A model generated the notes under the pieces. It ran no database searches. It saw nothing but the letters and a program-made list of their open reading frames with translations, and had not been told where the DNA came from. Shown here piece by piece: positions 33,289 to 42,194 of a DNA stretch of 49,887 nucleotides (position 1 is its first letter; every line of letters begins with the position of its first letter). Both the position numbers and the translations under genes were made by a program. This DNA comes from Oceanococcus sp. (GTDB lineage Bacteria > Pseudomonadota > Gammaproteobacteria > Nevskiales > Oceanococcaceae): NCBI GenBank assembly GCA_030147945.1, contig JASBUL010000110.1:1-49887 (forward strand), read 5' to 3'.

Positions 33289-34950
33289 ATGACCCAGAAG
33301 AAACACATCCGTAGTGCCCTGACCCGACGCGACCTGCTGGTGCATGGCACGGCTGCGGCGCTGGTCGCACCGTTCGTCAGCGCCTGCGGCGGGCGCCAGC
33401 AGACCACCGCCGGCGAGCACGGGCTGGCCAGCGAAAGTCCGTTCAAACATGGCCTGGCCTCGGGTGACCCTTTGCACGATCGCGTAATTCTGTGGACCCG
33501 GGTCACCCCGCTGTCACTGGACGATGGCGATATTCCGGTGCTCGTCAGCATCGCCGAGGATGACACCTTCACCCGCAATCTGCTGACGCTCGCGGCACAA
33601 GCCGAACGCGCCCGCGACTGGACGGTCAAGCTGGACGTCACCGGACTCAAACCGGACCAGCGCTATTACTACCGTTTCGAAGCCCTGGGCCAGAGTTCGG
33701 CGGTTGGCCGCACCAAAACCGCAGCCCTTGATCCTGAAGCCCTGCGCTTTGCGGTCCTCAGCTGCGCCAACTACCGCGCCGGTTACTTCAATGCCTACCG
33801 CTTCGTTGCCGAACGCGACGACCTCGACATGGTGCTGCATCTGGGCGACTACCTGTATGAATCCGGTGGGGGCGAAGGCGATCGCGCCCATCAGCCCCCG
33901 CACGAAATTCTCAGTCTTGAGGACTATCGTGAGCGCCACGCTCAGTACAAGGCCGACCCGGACCTGGCTGCCGCGCATGCCGCCCACCCCTGGATCAGCG
34001 TGTGGGACGACCACGAATCAGCCAACAATTCACGCCGCGACTCGGCCGAAAATCACAGCGAGGAGGACGAAGGCCTGTGGCTGGTGCGCAAAGCTCTGGC
34101 GCAGCGCGCCTACGATGAATGGATGCCCATTCGACTGCCCGAGCCGGGCAATCCGAACAAGATCTGGCGGCGCTTCGAATTCGGCTCGCTGCTCGACCTG
34201 TGGATGCTCGATACACGCCTGTACGACCGCGACGACGAAGCCGCCTTTCTGTCCACCGAGGTGTTCGATCCGGGCCGCCGTCTGATCGGGCCGGAACAGC
34301 AGCAATGGTTGTTCGAAGGCATGCGCACAACCCGTGCGACCTGGAAAATGCTCGGCCAGCAGGTCATGTTCGGACCGCTCAAAGCCACCCCGCTGCCGGA
34401 CATAGACCTGCCGCTGGGCGCCCTTGGCGAGCTGCCGATTCCCATACTCGGAGGTGGCGAGGGCGTGCGCGATGTCTACGTCAACCCGGATCAGTGGGAT
34501 GGGTACCAGGCCGAACGCCGCGCCGTGCTGGAACACCTGCGCCGGTACGACATCGACAACACGGTGGTGCTGACCGGGGACATCCACTCCAGCTGGGTCA
34601 TGGATCTGCCGCGCGATCCGGACAACTTGCTCGACTACAACGCCCTCACCGGAGCCGGCTCGCTGGGGGTTGAGTTCGTCACCACCTCAGTGACGTCCAG
34701 CGGGCTGGAGGATGTGCCGGGTCTGAGTGAAGTGCCACAACTGGCCATGGCCATCCGTGCCGCCAATCCGCACATGCAGTACATCGAAGGGACCCGGCGC
34801 GGCTATCTGATCATGGACGTCAATCAGGAGCGGGTACGCGGTGATTACTGGTACGTCAGCACCATCGCCGAACGCGGCGGCAGCGAGGAACTGGCCGCCA
34901 GCTACAGCGTCGCCGCTGGCGCCAACGCGATCACCCGCCAACTGGGCTGA
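33289..34950 (+). CDS. phoD: PhoD family alkaline phosphatase
   Basis: A 553-residue PhoD-type phosphodiesterase/phosphomonoesterase exported by the Tat system. The N-terminus has the twin-arginine signal TRRDLL (R13-R14) and a hydrophobic run ending in SACGG. Metal and active-site motifs are visible: LSCANYRAG, LHLGDYLYE, WDDHES and LTGDIHSSW. PhoD binds Ca and Fe and releases phosphate from mono- and diesters in the periplasm. The start at 33289 was chosen for the Tat signal. Its neighbours (an exonuclease upstream, a small lipoprotein downstream) give no pathway clue. No Pho box was identified by eye. Confidence 0.9.
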   Translation: MTQKKHIRSALTRRDLLVHGTAAALVAPFVSACGGRQQTTAGEHGLASESPFKHGLASGDPLHDRVILWTRVTPLSLDDGDIPVLVSIAEDDTFTRNLLTLAAQAERARDWTVKLDVTGLKPDQRYYYRFEALGQSSAVGRTKTAALDPEALRFAVLSCANYRAGYFNAYRFVAERDDLDMVLHLGDYLYESGGGEGDRAHQPPHEILSLEDYRERHAQYKADPDLAAAHAAHPWISVWDDHESANNSRRDSAENHSEEDEGLWLVRKALAQRAYDEWMPIRLPEPGNPNKIWRRFEFGSLLDLWMLDTRLYDRDDEAAFLSTEVFDPGRRLIGPEQQQWLFEGMRTTRATWKMLGQQVMFGPLKATPLPDIDLPLGALGELPIPILGGGEGVRDVYVNPDQWDGYQAERRAVLEHLRRYDIDNTVVLTGDIHSSWVMDLPRDPDNLLDYNALTGAGSLGVEFVTTSVTSSGLEDVPGLSEVPQLAMAIRAANPHMQYIEGTRRGYLIMDVNQERVRGDYWYVSTIAERGGSEELAASYSVAAGANAITRQLG

Positions 34951-35016
34951 TTGGAACCTCAAAGCCGGGCCAGCCGTGTAGTGGGGGGCATTCACACTGC
35001 AAACAGGAGATGGACT

Positions 35017-35535
35017 ATGAAATGGCTCTGTCTGGCACTTCTGACCATGGGCCTTGGCGCCTGTGCCAGCGCCGGCCCCGTCTACACCAGCGCCGACAAA
35101 ACCGGCGCCTACGGCTATTCGGACACCAAACTGAGCGAAAACCGCTACCGCATCAGCTTTCAGGGCAAAAGCAGCACGCCCAGTGATGCGGTCAAGAACA
35201 TGGTTCTGCTGCGCGCCGCCGAACTGGCGATGAGCAAGGACTATGACTGGTTCCGCCTGGTGCGCGAAGACACCGAAAAGGAAACCCGCAGCACCCCGCA
35301 AGCGGTGGGCACGTACAGCAGCGGTCCTCGGGTCTACCGCGATTGCGGCCTGCTCGGCTGCACCACCACCGTGACCCCCGACTACACCGGAGTAGGCGTG
35401 GTCACCACCCATCAAACCGACCGTTACCAGACCGTCATCGAGATCATTCTGGGCAAGGGCGAGGTCGAGCAGAACACCGACGTCTACAACGCCCGTGAGC
35501 TGTACAACAATCTGATCGAGATCTATCGCAACTAG
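35017..35535 (+). CDS. CC0125/CC1285-family lipoprotein
   Basis: A 172-residue lipoprotein. The signal ends LGAC (acylated C16). The mature part has YGYSDTKLSENRYRISFQG and LLRAAELAMSKDYDWFRLV, a pattern I recognise from the CC0125/CC1285 lipoprotein family of unknown function. The start at 35017 has an AGGAGA site. A gly/ser/tyr-rich middle contains a CGLLGC pair that may form a disulfide. It is the last gene before a bidirectional terminator. No function is assigned. Confidence 0.8.
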   Translation: MKWLCLALLTMGLGACASAGPVYTSADKTGAYGYSDTKLSENRYRISFQGKSSTPSDAVKNMVLLRAAELAMSKDYDWFRLVREDTEKETRSTPQAVGTYSSGPRVYRDCGLLGCTTTVTPDYTGVGVVTTHQTDRYQTVIEIILGKGEVEQNTDVYNARELYNNLIEIYRN

Positions 35536-35557
35536 TCTGCGCGGCGTTATCGGCCCC

Positions 35558-35587
35558 AAAAAAAAGCCCCGCCTCGGCGGGGCTTTT
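35558..35587. terminator. Bidirectional Rho-independent terminator
   Basis: Twelve-base arms (35562-35573 and 35576-35587) with A-run and T-run ends make a strong terminator on both strands. It ends the lipoprotein gene (+) and the symporter operon (-), which converge here. Confidence 0.92.
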
Positions 35588-35600
35588 GCTGGTGTGGGGG

Positions 35601-37382
35601 TTAGTGCGCGTGTGCGTCACCAGCCCCGCGGGGGATACGAATGGACTCCACCAGCTCCTGGATATGCTCCGGAGGCTGGGCTGTCAGGCGCGACACCACC
35701 ATCGCAACGGCGAAGTTGATCAACGCACCCACGGCACCGAAGGACTCCGGCGCAATGCCGAACAGCCAGTGCGCCGCATCGTTGGGCAGCCAGTTGGTCC
35801 CGACCACAAAGAACCAGCCTTTGTAGACGAAGATGTAGACCAGCGTCGAAATCAGACCGGCAAGCATGCCGCTGATGGCACCCACGTTGTTCACCCGCTT
35901 GGAGAAGATTCCCATCATCAGCACGGGGAAGATGGACGATGCAGCCAGACCGAAGGCCAAGGCCACCACCTGCGCCGCGAAGCCGGGTGGATTCATGCCC
36001 AGATACCCGGCCACCAGAATGGCCCCAGCCATGGCTATGCGCCCCGCCATCAGCTCACCCTTTTCCGAGATGTCGGGCATGAACGCACCCTTGAGCAGGT
36101 CGTGGGAAATGGCCGAGGAGATGGCCAGCAACAGTCCGGCTGCGGTCGACAGCGCGGCCGCCAGACCACCCGCAGCCACCAGTGCGATCACCCAGTTTGG
36201 CAATTGGGCAATTTCCGGGTTGGCCAGCACCATAATGTCGCGGTCGACCTTGACCATTTCATTGCCCTGCCAACCAAAGGCAGCGGCTTTGTCGGCAAAG
36301 TCCGGGTTCTGGTCGTTGTAGTACTGGATACGGCCATCGCCGTTCTTGTCCTCGTACTGCAGCAAGCCGGTGGTTTCCCAATTCTTCATCCACTGCGGCC
36401 GCTCTTCATAGGCCAGATTGCCTTGCGGACTGCCGACTTCACCCGTCTGAATGGTGTCCATCAGGTTCATGCGCGCCATGGCACCAACCGCCGGTGCGGT
36501 GGTGTAGAGAATGGCGATGAAAACCAGCGCCCAACCGGCTGACTTCCGAGCATCCGAAACCTTGGGCACGGTGAAGAAGCGAATGATCACGTGCGGCAGA
36601 CCGGCCGTACCGATCATCAGGCTGGCGGTGAGCAGGAACACGTTCAGCTGCGAGCCGCCAGGCTCGGTGTACTTGGCAAAGCCGAGATCGGTGACCACTT
36701 GATCCAACTTGTCCAGCACCGCCATGCCGGAACCGTCACTCAGGGTGCTGCCCAGACCGAGCTGCGGCAACGGATTGCCGGTGAGCTGCAGCGAAATGAA
36801 GATCGCCGGCACGGTGTAGGCGAAAATCAGCACGCAGTACTGGGCAATCTGGGTATAGGTGATGCCCTTCATACCGCCGATCACGGCATACACGAACACG
36901 ATCCCCATACCGATCAACACACCGGTTTCGAAATCCACTTCGAGGAAGCGTCCAAAGGCCACGCCGACGCCCTTCATCTGGCCAATCACATAGGTGACTG
37001 AGGCCACGATCAGGCACAGCACCGCGACCATTCGCGCCGTCTGCGAGTAGAAACGGTCACCGATGAACTCGGGCACGGTGAACTTGCCGAACTTGCGCAG
37101 GTAGGGCGCTAACAGCAAGGCCAGCAGCACATAGCCACCGGTCCAGCCCATCAGATAGGCGGAGGCGTTGTAACCAAGAAACGCGATCAGCCCGGCCATC
37201 GAGATAAATGAGGCCGCAGACATCCAGTCGGCCGCGGTGGCCATGCCATTGGCAATCGGATTGACGCCACCACCGGCAACATAAAATTCCTTGGTGCTGC
37301 CGGCGCGCGCCCACAGTGCAATGCCGATATACAGGGCAAAAGTGCCGCCCACGGCAAGGTAAATCCAGGTTTGAAGTTCCAT
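35601..37382 (-). CDS. VC_2705-type sodium:solute symporter (ActP-like acetate/carboxylate permease)
   Basis: A 593-residue SSS-family transporter with about thirteen hydrophobic segments. NGMATAADWMSAASFISMAG and VIGGMKGITYTQIAQYCVL are hallmarks of the ActP-like subgroup. A hydrophilic insertion (about residues 320-380, EDKNGDGRIQYYNDQNPD) resembles an EF-hand-like Ca site. I took ATG 37382, with GGTGG ahead, rather than the GTG three codons up. It follows the DUF4212 gene by 9 bases; these two always occur together and form a two-component symporter. Acetate or a similar short-chain acid is the likely cargo, supported by the shared CrbR-like motif with acs. Terminated by the hairpin at 35558. 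Confidence 0.92.
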   Translation of the reverse strand: MELQTWIYLAVGGTFALYIGIALWARAGSTKEFYVAGGGVNPIANGMATAADWMSAASFISMAGLIAFLGYNASAYLMGWTGGYVLLALLLAPYLRKFGKFTVPEFIGDRFYSQTARMVAVLCLIVASVTYVIGQMKGVGVAFGRFLEVDFETGVLIGMGIVFVYAVIGGMKGITYTQIAQYCVLIFAYTVPAIFISLQLTGNPLPQLGLGSTLSDGSGMAVLDKLDQVVTDLGFAKYTEPGGSQLNVFLLTASLMIGTAGLPHVIIRFFTVPKVSDARKSAGWALVFIAILYTTAPAVGAMARMNLMDTIQTGEVGSPQGNLAYEERPQWMKNWETTGLLQYEDKNGDGRIQYYNDQNPDFADKAAAFGWQGNEMVKVDRDIMVLANPEIAQLPNWVIALVAAGGLAAALSTAAGLLLAISSAISHDLLKGAFMPDISEKGELMAGRIAMAGAILVAGYLGMNPPGFAAQVVALAFGLAASSIFPVLMMGIFSKRVNNVGAISGMLAGLISTLVYIFVYKGWFFVVGTNWLPNDAAHWLFGIAPESFGAVGALINFAVAMVVSRLTAQPPEHIQELVESIRIPRGAGDAHAH

Positions 37383-37391
37383 GCTGACCAC

Positions 37392-37652
37392 CTAGTCTTC
37401 GTGAACGTCGAACTTGCGATCCAGCTTGTTCATCTGTCGCACGTATATGAATATCAGTGCCACGAACACGTAGATCGAACCCTGCTGGGCGAAGAAGAAG
37501 CCCAGCTTGTAGCCGCCGATGGAAATCTGGTTGAGCAGATCCACCAGCATGATGCCGAAGCCATAGGACACCACGAACCAGACCACCAGAAGCTTGGTGA
37601 GCAGGCTGACGTTGGCTTTCCAGTAGGCTGAGGCTTTTTCCTGATCGGACAT
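37392..37652 (-). CDS. DUF4212 small subunit of the sodium:solute symporter
   Basis: An 86-residue membrane protein with two helices (about residues 18-40 and 48-70), of the DUF4212 type that partners VC_2705-like symporters. It begins MSDQEKASAYWKANVSLLTKLL, typical of the family, with an AAGGAG site before the ATG. It is the first gene of the pair, with the symporter 9 bases downstream. It probably stabilises or assists the transporter. The upstream region carries a candidate CrbR site. Confidence 0.92.
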   Translation of the reverse strand: MSDQEKASAYWKANVSLLTKLLVVWFVVSYGFGIMLVDLLNQISIGGYKLGFFFAQQGSIYVFVALIFIYVRQMNKLDRKFDVHED

Positions 37653-37722
37653 GATGTGTCTCCTTGTCAGAATGCTGTTGTGCCAGTACCAATCTACGGT
37701 GAGACGGCCTGACCCATAACCC

Positions 37723-37734
37723 CTACTTTGGTCG
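37723..37734 (-). promoter_or_regulatory. Candidate CrbR operator upstream of the DUF4212-symporter operon
   Basis: Read on the minus strand, CGACCAAAGTAG is one base from the dyad CGACCAAAGTCG. It ends about 70 bp upstream of the DUF4212 start. The same motif occurs before acs and before the DcaP porin. Assignment to CrbR is inference. Confidence 0.5.
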
Positions 37735-37767
37735 ATGACGCAGCCGCCAGGCCGCGCCGGCGACCGA

Positions 37768-38904
37768 TCAGAACCCCAGCTTGGCTGAGAACTGCAAACG
37801 GTTCATCGCGCCATCGGAGCCGTCGGCATTCTCACGCTGGGCATGAATGAACTCGACCCCGTAGGTCAGCGCGCTGACCGGCGAATACAGATAGTTCACG
37901 TGCACGCTGGACGCGGTTTCGATGTCACCATCACCATCGAAGGTGCCGAACACCACCGAGCTGCGCGCCTTGTCCGACCAGAAATGACGATAGGCCACGA
38001 ACCCGGCCACACTGTCGATCGGATCGATCTCGCCATTGGCATCGATGTTGGCGTCCAGATTGGCCAGCACGCCCAGATAGCGGCCCAGGCCGGTGCCTGC
38101 CGTGACCATGTACTTGATGTCATCACGTCCCAGCTTGACCTTGCCCGATACGCTCAGACCACCCGCAATGGTGGAATCCTCGATCCCGCCCGCCGGGCCA
38201 TCCTGTGATTCCAGAGAGCGCGCCAGCGCCGCAACAACCAGACTTTCCGACAGGTTGAAACGCGCCACGAAGTCGGGAATCCGGTTGTCATCGGTGCTCG
38301 CCACGGGTTCCCCGGCCAGCCGTGTTTCGGGATTTTCCACCGCCAGCTGGAAACGTCCACTGGTGTAACGGATCATCGGCTGACGGATGAACACGGTGCT
38401 TTCCGTGGGACCGATGAAGTCCAGTGTCTCGGGCAAGGCCGCCACGTTCTGAAAGGTTGACCAGGCCTGGCCGAACAGCCAGTTGCCGTAGGTCAGAAAG
38501 GCCTGACGCAGCCGCGGTGAATACGAATTGCTGATCGACTCGTTGCCCTGACCACTGTTCTGGAAATCCAGTTCCACATGGGTGCCCAGGGTTTCGCCAT
38601 TGCTCAGCTTGGTCGCGCTCTTGATCCACAGCCGCGACTGCTTGACGTGGAAATCCGTCAGGGTCACGCCGCCGCTGCCATCGTCCAGCGGTATGCCACG
38701 TGGGCCGACATAGTAGTCGCGACCCAGCGGTTCCAGGGAGGCTGATGGTCTCGCCTCATAATCGGACACCATGGCGTCCAGCTTGAGATAGCCCCCAAGT
38801 GTCAGGGTGGTGTCGCCAAGCTCAATGCTCGCAGCCGAACTCAGCGCAGGTACGGATACCCCAAGCATGGCCACAGCGCACAGTTCCAGCGTCTTAATTT
38901 TCAT
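37768..38904 (-). CDS. DcaP-family outer-membrane porin
   Basis: A 378-residue porin with a Sec signal peptide (MKIKTLELCAVAMLGVSVPALSSA). The mature part is beta-strand-rich and ends in an aromatic residue (AKLGF), as outer-membrane barrels do. TLGGYLKLDAMVSDYEAR, VKQSRLWIKSAT and YGNWLFGQAWSTFQN are typical of DcaP-like trimeric channels for dicarboxylic acids and other small negatively charged solutes. A GGAG site precedes the start. It stands upstream of the DUF4212-symporter pair on the same strand and would let carboxylates enter the periplasm. The candidate CrbR palindrome at 38998-39013 lies about 100 bp upstream. Confidence 0.88.
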   Translation of the reverse strand: MKIKTLELCAVAMLGVSVPALSSAASIELGDTTLTLGGYLKLDAMVSDYEARPSASLEPLGRDYYVGPRGIPLDDGSGGVTLTDFHVKQSRLWIKSATKLSNGETLGTHVELDFQNSGQGNESISNSYSPRLRQAFLTYGNWLFGQAWSTFQNVAALPETLDFIGPTESTVFIRQPMIRYTSGRFQLAVENPETRLAGEPVASTDDNRIPDFVARFNLSESLVVAALARSLESQDGPAGGIEDSTIAGGLSVSGKVKLGRDDIKYMVTAGTGLGRYLGVLANLDANIDANGEIDPIDSVAGFVAYRHFWSDKARSSVVFGTFDGDGDIETASSVHVNYLYSPVSALTYGVEFIHAQRENADGSDGAMNRLQFSAKLGF

Positions 38905-38997
38905 GTCTCACTCCTCGCAACAACCAATATGTGCAAGGCCAGAATCGACCCGGAGTCAGATCACGTCCATTAGCCCTTGGTCTAAAGAGGGCGCGAT

Positions 38998-39013
38998 TAC
39001 GACCAAAGTCGTA
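38998..39013. promoter_or_regulatory. Candidate CrbR operator upstream of the DcaP porin
   Basis: TACGACCAAAGTCGTA is a perfect dyad (TACGAC, CAAA, GTCGTA). A weaker, reversed TTGGTC element lies at 38977-38982. It is the best copy of the motif shared with acs and the symporter pair. Assignment to CrbR is inference. Confidence 0.5.
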
Positions 39014-39061
39014 GCTGTTGCAAGCCTGGTCGAAGCGCGACGCTGGGTGCGCAACGGCGGA

Positions 39062-39703
39062 TCAGCGTTCGCGCTTTGTCCCCGTGATCATGGCGCGCGC
39101 CAAGTTTTCGCGATGAGCCCAGCTTGAGGCCAGCACCCCGGCGATGTGCACCGCGACCAGCATCAGCATGAGGTTGACCATCAGCTCGTGCAACTCGTGC
39201 CACACCGCGTCATCGTCATCATGCTCATCGTGGTCTGTTTCATCCGCGCCGGGATGATGATCGTGCTCGGGTGTGCTGCCAGCGCGGCTGTCCGTGACCG
39301 AAACCGCAGTCGGGGCTATCACGGCGGCCAACACACCCTTGCCTTCGGCCGCATAGTTGGCCAGGCCCGTGAGCGTGGTCAGGGCGATCACGGCAAGCAG
39401 GGCCAGTACCATCCAGCCACCAGCGGGGTTGTGCCCCAATGTTCTGGGCGCACGCCGCGCGGGCAACGCCTTGAGGTAGGCCAGCGCGGCAAGCGGCGAT
39501 GTGACAAAGCTGCCAAACCGTGCGTGAGGGGCGCCAATAAACCCCCACACAACGCGCATCACGATCAGGATCAGCACCGCATGCCCGGCCCACACATGCA
39601 GCGTTTCACTGCGTTCGGCTGACACATAAGCGGTCACGATCAGCAACACCAGAGACCAGTGGAAAAATCGCACAAAGCGATCCCAAACCTTGATCGTTTG
39701 CAT
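39062..39703 (-). CDS. Cytochrome b561-like membrane cytochrome with His/Asp-rich loop
   Basis: A 213-residue membrane protein of the cytochrome b561 / Ni-hydrogenase b-subunit type, with four membrane helices. Heme ligand candidates are the His in FVRFFHWSLV, the two in LHVWAGHAVLIL and those in the last helix (VAVHIAG). Between helices 3 and 4, on the periplasmic side by the usual topology, is an unusual loop rich in His, Asp and Glu that could bind metal. The start at 39703 lies 1 base after the ApbE stop, so it ends the TlpA-DUF4266-DUF3570-ApbE unit. It probably passes electrons between the quinone pool and a periplasmic partner. Confidence 0.88.
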   Translation of the reverse strand: MQTIKVWDRFVRFFHWSLVLLIVTAYVSAERSETLHVWAGHAVLILIVMRVVWGFIGAPHARFGSFVTSPLAALAYLKALPARRAPRTLGHNPAGGWMVLALLAVIALTTLTGLANYAAEGKGVLAAVIAPTAVSVTDSRAGSTPEHDHHPGADETDHDEHDDDDAVWHELHELMVNLMLMLVAVHIAGVLASSWAHRENLARAMITGTKRER

Positions 39704-39704
39704 A

Positions 39705-40622
39705 TCAGCGTGCAACCCAGTGAGGCACCCGTTCAAGTGCCAGGAAACGTTCGGCCGCCGCGCCGTTGAGCAAGGCCAGCGTGGCCAGACTGCCGGCTTC
39801 GATACAGCTCGGCGCAGCCACCGTCACGGCGTGCGCGGCGTGTTCAACCGGCCAGCCGGTGCGGGCATCGAGGACGTGCGAATAACGCACCCCATCGCGC
39901 AACAGATAGCGATTGGCATCGCCACTGGTCGCCAACGCCCCGCTTTGCAGCAGCAGCATGGAACCCGCTTCACCCTGCCCCTCGGTATCCACTCCAATCT
40001 GCCAGGCTGCGCCGCCGCGACGCGGGCCGCTGCAGCACAGATCACCACCGAGATTGACCAGGATCGGACTGTTGCTGTGTCGGCGCGCGCGCATCAAGGC
40101 GCGATCCGCCGCGTACTCCTTGCCAATACCGCCAAAGTCGATCTGCATCCCGAGCGGCAGACGAATGCGTCGCCCATCCCAGCTCACTTTGCTCCAGCCC
40201 ATCAAAGGCTTGAGCGCATCGACCTCCTGCTCGCTCGCAACGCGATCGGAGCCGTCGAAGGTCCAAACGCGGCGCAGAACACCACAGGTCAAATCGAAGG
40301 CACCTGCGCTCAGGGCGTAGAGTTCCTGACCGTAATCGAGCAAACGTGCAGTTTCCGCATCAACCTCGAAAGCGGCTCCGCGTGCGGCCTGGATGGCGGC
40401 CACCACACTGTCGTCACGGTAGCGGCTGAACTTGCGCTCAATGCGCGCCACCTCGTCAGCGACCACGCGCCCCACCCGCCTGGCCTCATCAGCATCCGGC
40501 GTATCGACCAGCACTTCACACGGGCTGGCCATGGCTTCGAAACGCGCCACGGACAAACAACCCGACCGCCGCAACTGCGGCGCAGGCCGGGTTACCACAG
40601 AGGGCTCAGAGCTTGAAATCAT
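39705..40622 (-). CDS. apbE: ApbE family FAD:protein FMN transferase
   Basis: A 305-residue ApbE. The family attaches FMN from FAD to Ser/Thr of exported redox proteins. AMASPCEVLV replaces the usual AMGT start, and RKFSRYRDDSVV, LSAGAFDLTCG, IDFGGIGKEYAADRA, NLGGDLCCSG and YSHVLDARTG are typical ApbE motifs with the Mg- and FAD-binding acidic residues. No signal peptide is seen, so it may work in the cytoplasm or be exported some other way. The ATG at 40622 overlaps the DUF3570 stop by 17 bases. Its target protein is unknown. Confidence 0.9.
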   Translation of the reverse strand: MISSSEPSVVTRPAPQLRRSGCLSVARFEAMASPCEVLVDTPDADEARRVGRVVADEVARIERKFSRYRDDSVVAAIQAARGAAFEVDAETARLLDYGQELYALSAGAFDLTCGVLRRVWTFDGSDRVASEQEVDALKPLMGWSKVSWDGRRIRLPLGMQIDFGGIGKEYAADRALMRARRHSNSPILVNLGGDLCCSGPRRGGAAWQIGVDTEGQGEAGSMLLLQSGALATSGDANRYLLRDGVRYSHVLDARTGWPVEHAAHAVTVAAPSCIEAGSLATLALLNGAAAERFLALERVPHWVAR

Positions 40623-41979
40623 AGTTAAAGCGAACCATCACCGCGTCGACCGCCGGCGTCAGTTCCAGGCCTGCCAAAGCACCGGGTTTGCCGCCAGGTT
40701 CGTCTGGCGTTTGCCGGTAATACTCCAGCGCGACCCGCCAGTTGCCCCAGGGGCCTGCCGTCCGCCCGACTTCAATACCGGCGGTCAACGCTTGCATGTC
40801 AGCCAAACGGTAATCGGCGGAGACCTCTGCGGGCAGCGGCTGACCATCGATCAGGAAACCCTGATAGAAATCGGTGGCGGACTGCATGTAGTAACGCAGG
40901 TGTGGCTGCAAGAACCACTCGCCCAAGCCCCAGCGATAGCGCATATCGACGGTGTGCGAGGTCATGCCCCAATCATCGAACAGATAGCGGTACGACAGAT
41001 CGAGCACGTCGTCATCGCCAATCGCCCGCTTGCCGCGAACAAAAACGCTGTGCTTGGCACGCGAGTCCGGACGGTTTTCGTAGATCTGGCTCAGCGGCGT
41101 GCCGCTGCTGCCATCGACCACGCTGACCACCTTGAAGGGGTCCGTGAGGTAACCATCGGACAAACTCAGCGAGTAATTGACCTGCAGCAAGCTGCGCCGA
41201 TCAATCACCTGGGTGACGCCGAGCAACAGATCGATGACGCTCTTGGACTCGCTGCTGTCACGCATCGCCCTTTCGGCGTCGTCTGAGCCATCCTGCAAGG
41301 CGTAGTTGCTCTCGGCCTCATCGGCACTGTTGCCGCGTGCGTAGCTCTGCGGCGCTAGCGCCGTGGGAATATCCCCCTCCGGAGAGACCTGATCCTGGGC
41401 ATAACCCAGCCCCAGGGTCAGCGTGGTGTTCTTTTTGTTGAAATCCCAATCCAGCACGCTACTCGCGCCCAGCGACAAATAGTCGTATTCCTTGGAGATA
41501 TTCAAACCAAAACTGCCGCGCAGGTTCTGAGCCAGAGGCTGCGCCCAGCTGGAGGACAAGGCCAGGCGGGTATCCCGAAACGTGTCATCCAAGGGCACTT
41601 CGCCCGGTGCAACAGTGAACGAACCGCGCCCGGACGGTCGGGTAAAGGTCTGAAAATCCTGTGACGGCACAGCGCCGTTGGCCGACGCCCCGGTCAGCGC
41701 ATCCACCACCAGTTTGGCGCTGAAAATGCGGTCATTGTTGAAATAGCGACTGGCCTGAAACACCGGCTCGATCGCGCTCACACGATCGGCTTCGCTGTAG
41801 AACAGAATGGCACTGTTCAACTCCCATTCGCCGGGTTGCGCGGCGGCCATCGCCGCGGGCGCCGCCATCACGCCAGCGATGGCCAATGCCGGATCCACGT
41901 CCAGACTGCGCCGTTGCTCCAGCACGCGTTCCGATGCGCGGCGCAGGCGCGCCCCGATACGTCGTTGTTTCAGTTGCAT
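40606..41979 (-). CDS. DUF3570 family protein, predicted outer-membrane barrel
   Basis: A 457-residue DUF3570 protein. The N-terminus is basic and then has a short hydrophobic Ala run (ALAIAGVMAAPAAMAAAQ), a plausible export signal after an unusual 30-residue lead. The rest is amphipathic beta (ELNSAILFYSEADRV, SGFGLNISKEYDYLSLGAS type) ending in MVRFNYDFKL, as expected for an outer-membrane barrel. I took ATG 41979, whose GGAGG site lies within the end of the DUF4266 gene; the two genes overlap by 10 bases. DUF3570 and DUF4266 regularly occur together with ApbE and TlpA-like genes; its role is unknown. Confidence 0.85.
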   Translation of the reverse strand: MQLKQRRIGARLRRASERVLEQRRSLDVDPALAIAGVMAAPAAMAAAQPGEWELNSAILFYSEADRVSAIEPVFQASRYFNNDRIFSAKLVVDALTGASANGAVPSQDFQTFTRPSGRGSFTVAPGEVPLDDTFRDTRLALSSSWAQPLAQNLRGSFGLNISKEYDYLSLGASSVLDWDFNKKNTTLTLGLGYAQDQVSPEGDIPTALAPQSYARGNSADEAESNYALQDGSDDAERAMRDSSESKSVIDLLLGVTQVIDRRSLLQVNYSLSLSDGYLTDPFKVVSVVDGSSGTPLSQIYENRPDSRAKHSVFVRGKRAIGDDDVLDLSYRYLFDDWGMTSHTVDMRYRWGLGEWFLQPHLRYYMQSATDFYQGFLIDGQPLPAEVSADYRLADMQALTAGIEVGRTAGPWGNWRVALEYYRQTPDEPGGKPGALAGLELTPAVDAVMVRFNYDFKL

Positions 41980-42194
41980 CCGCAACCTCCTCCACCAAAG
42001 CCACGCCCACCGCTGGAGGCTTCCTTGGAAAAGTAGATGTGGTCATCCAGCCCGGCGCTGACCGGGTCATGGCCCAGACTCATCTCATCGCGGGCCAGGA
42101 TGTCGCGCTGCCACGGCTGGACACCAAGACTGGCGCAGCCACTGAGGGCGCCAAGCACAACCAGCACGACGCTGCAGGCGGCCAAGGTTTTCAT
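41970..42194 (-). CDS. DUF4266 small lipoprotein with Gly-rich CGCN tail
   Basis: A 74-residue lipoprotein. The signal ends LSGC (acylated C20). The mature part is only 54 residues: VQPWQRDILARDEM, then DHIYFSKEASSGGRGFGG and a C-terminal GGGGCGCN. The family is DUF4266. Two cysteines at the end, separated by Gly, could bind metal, form a thioether or serve as a modification site. The codons for its Gly-Gly also form the ribosome site of DUF3570. Start overlaps the TlpA stop by 4 bases. Function unknown. Confidence 0.88.
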   Translation of the reverse strand: MKTLAACSVVLVVLGALSGCASLGVQPWQRDILARDEMSLGHDPVSAGLDDHIYFSKEASSGGRGFGGGGCGCN

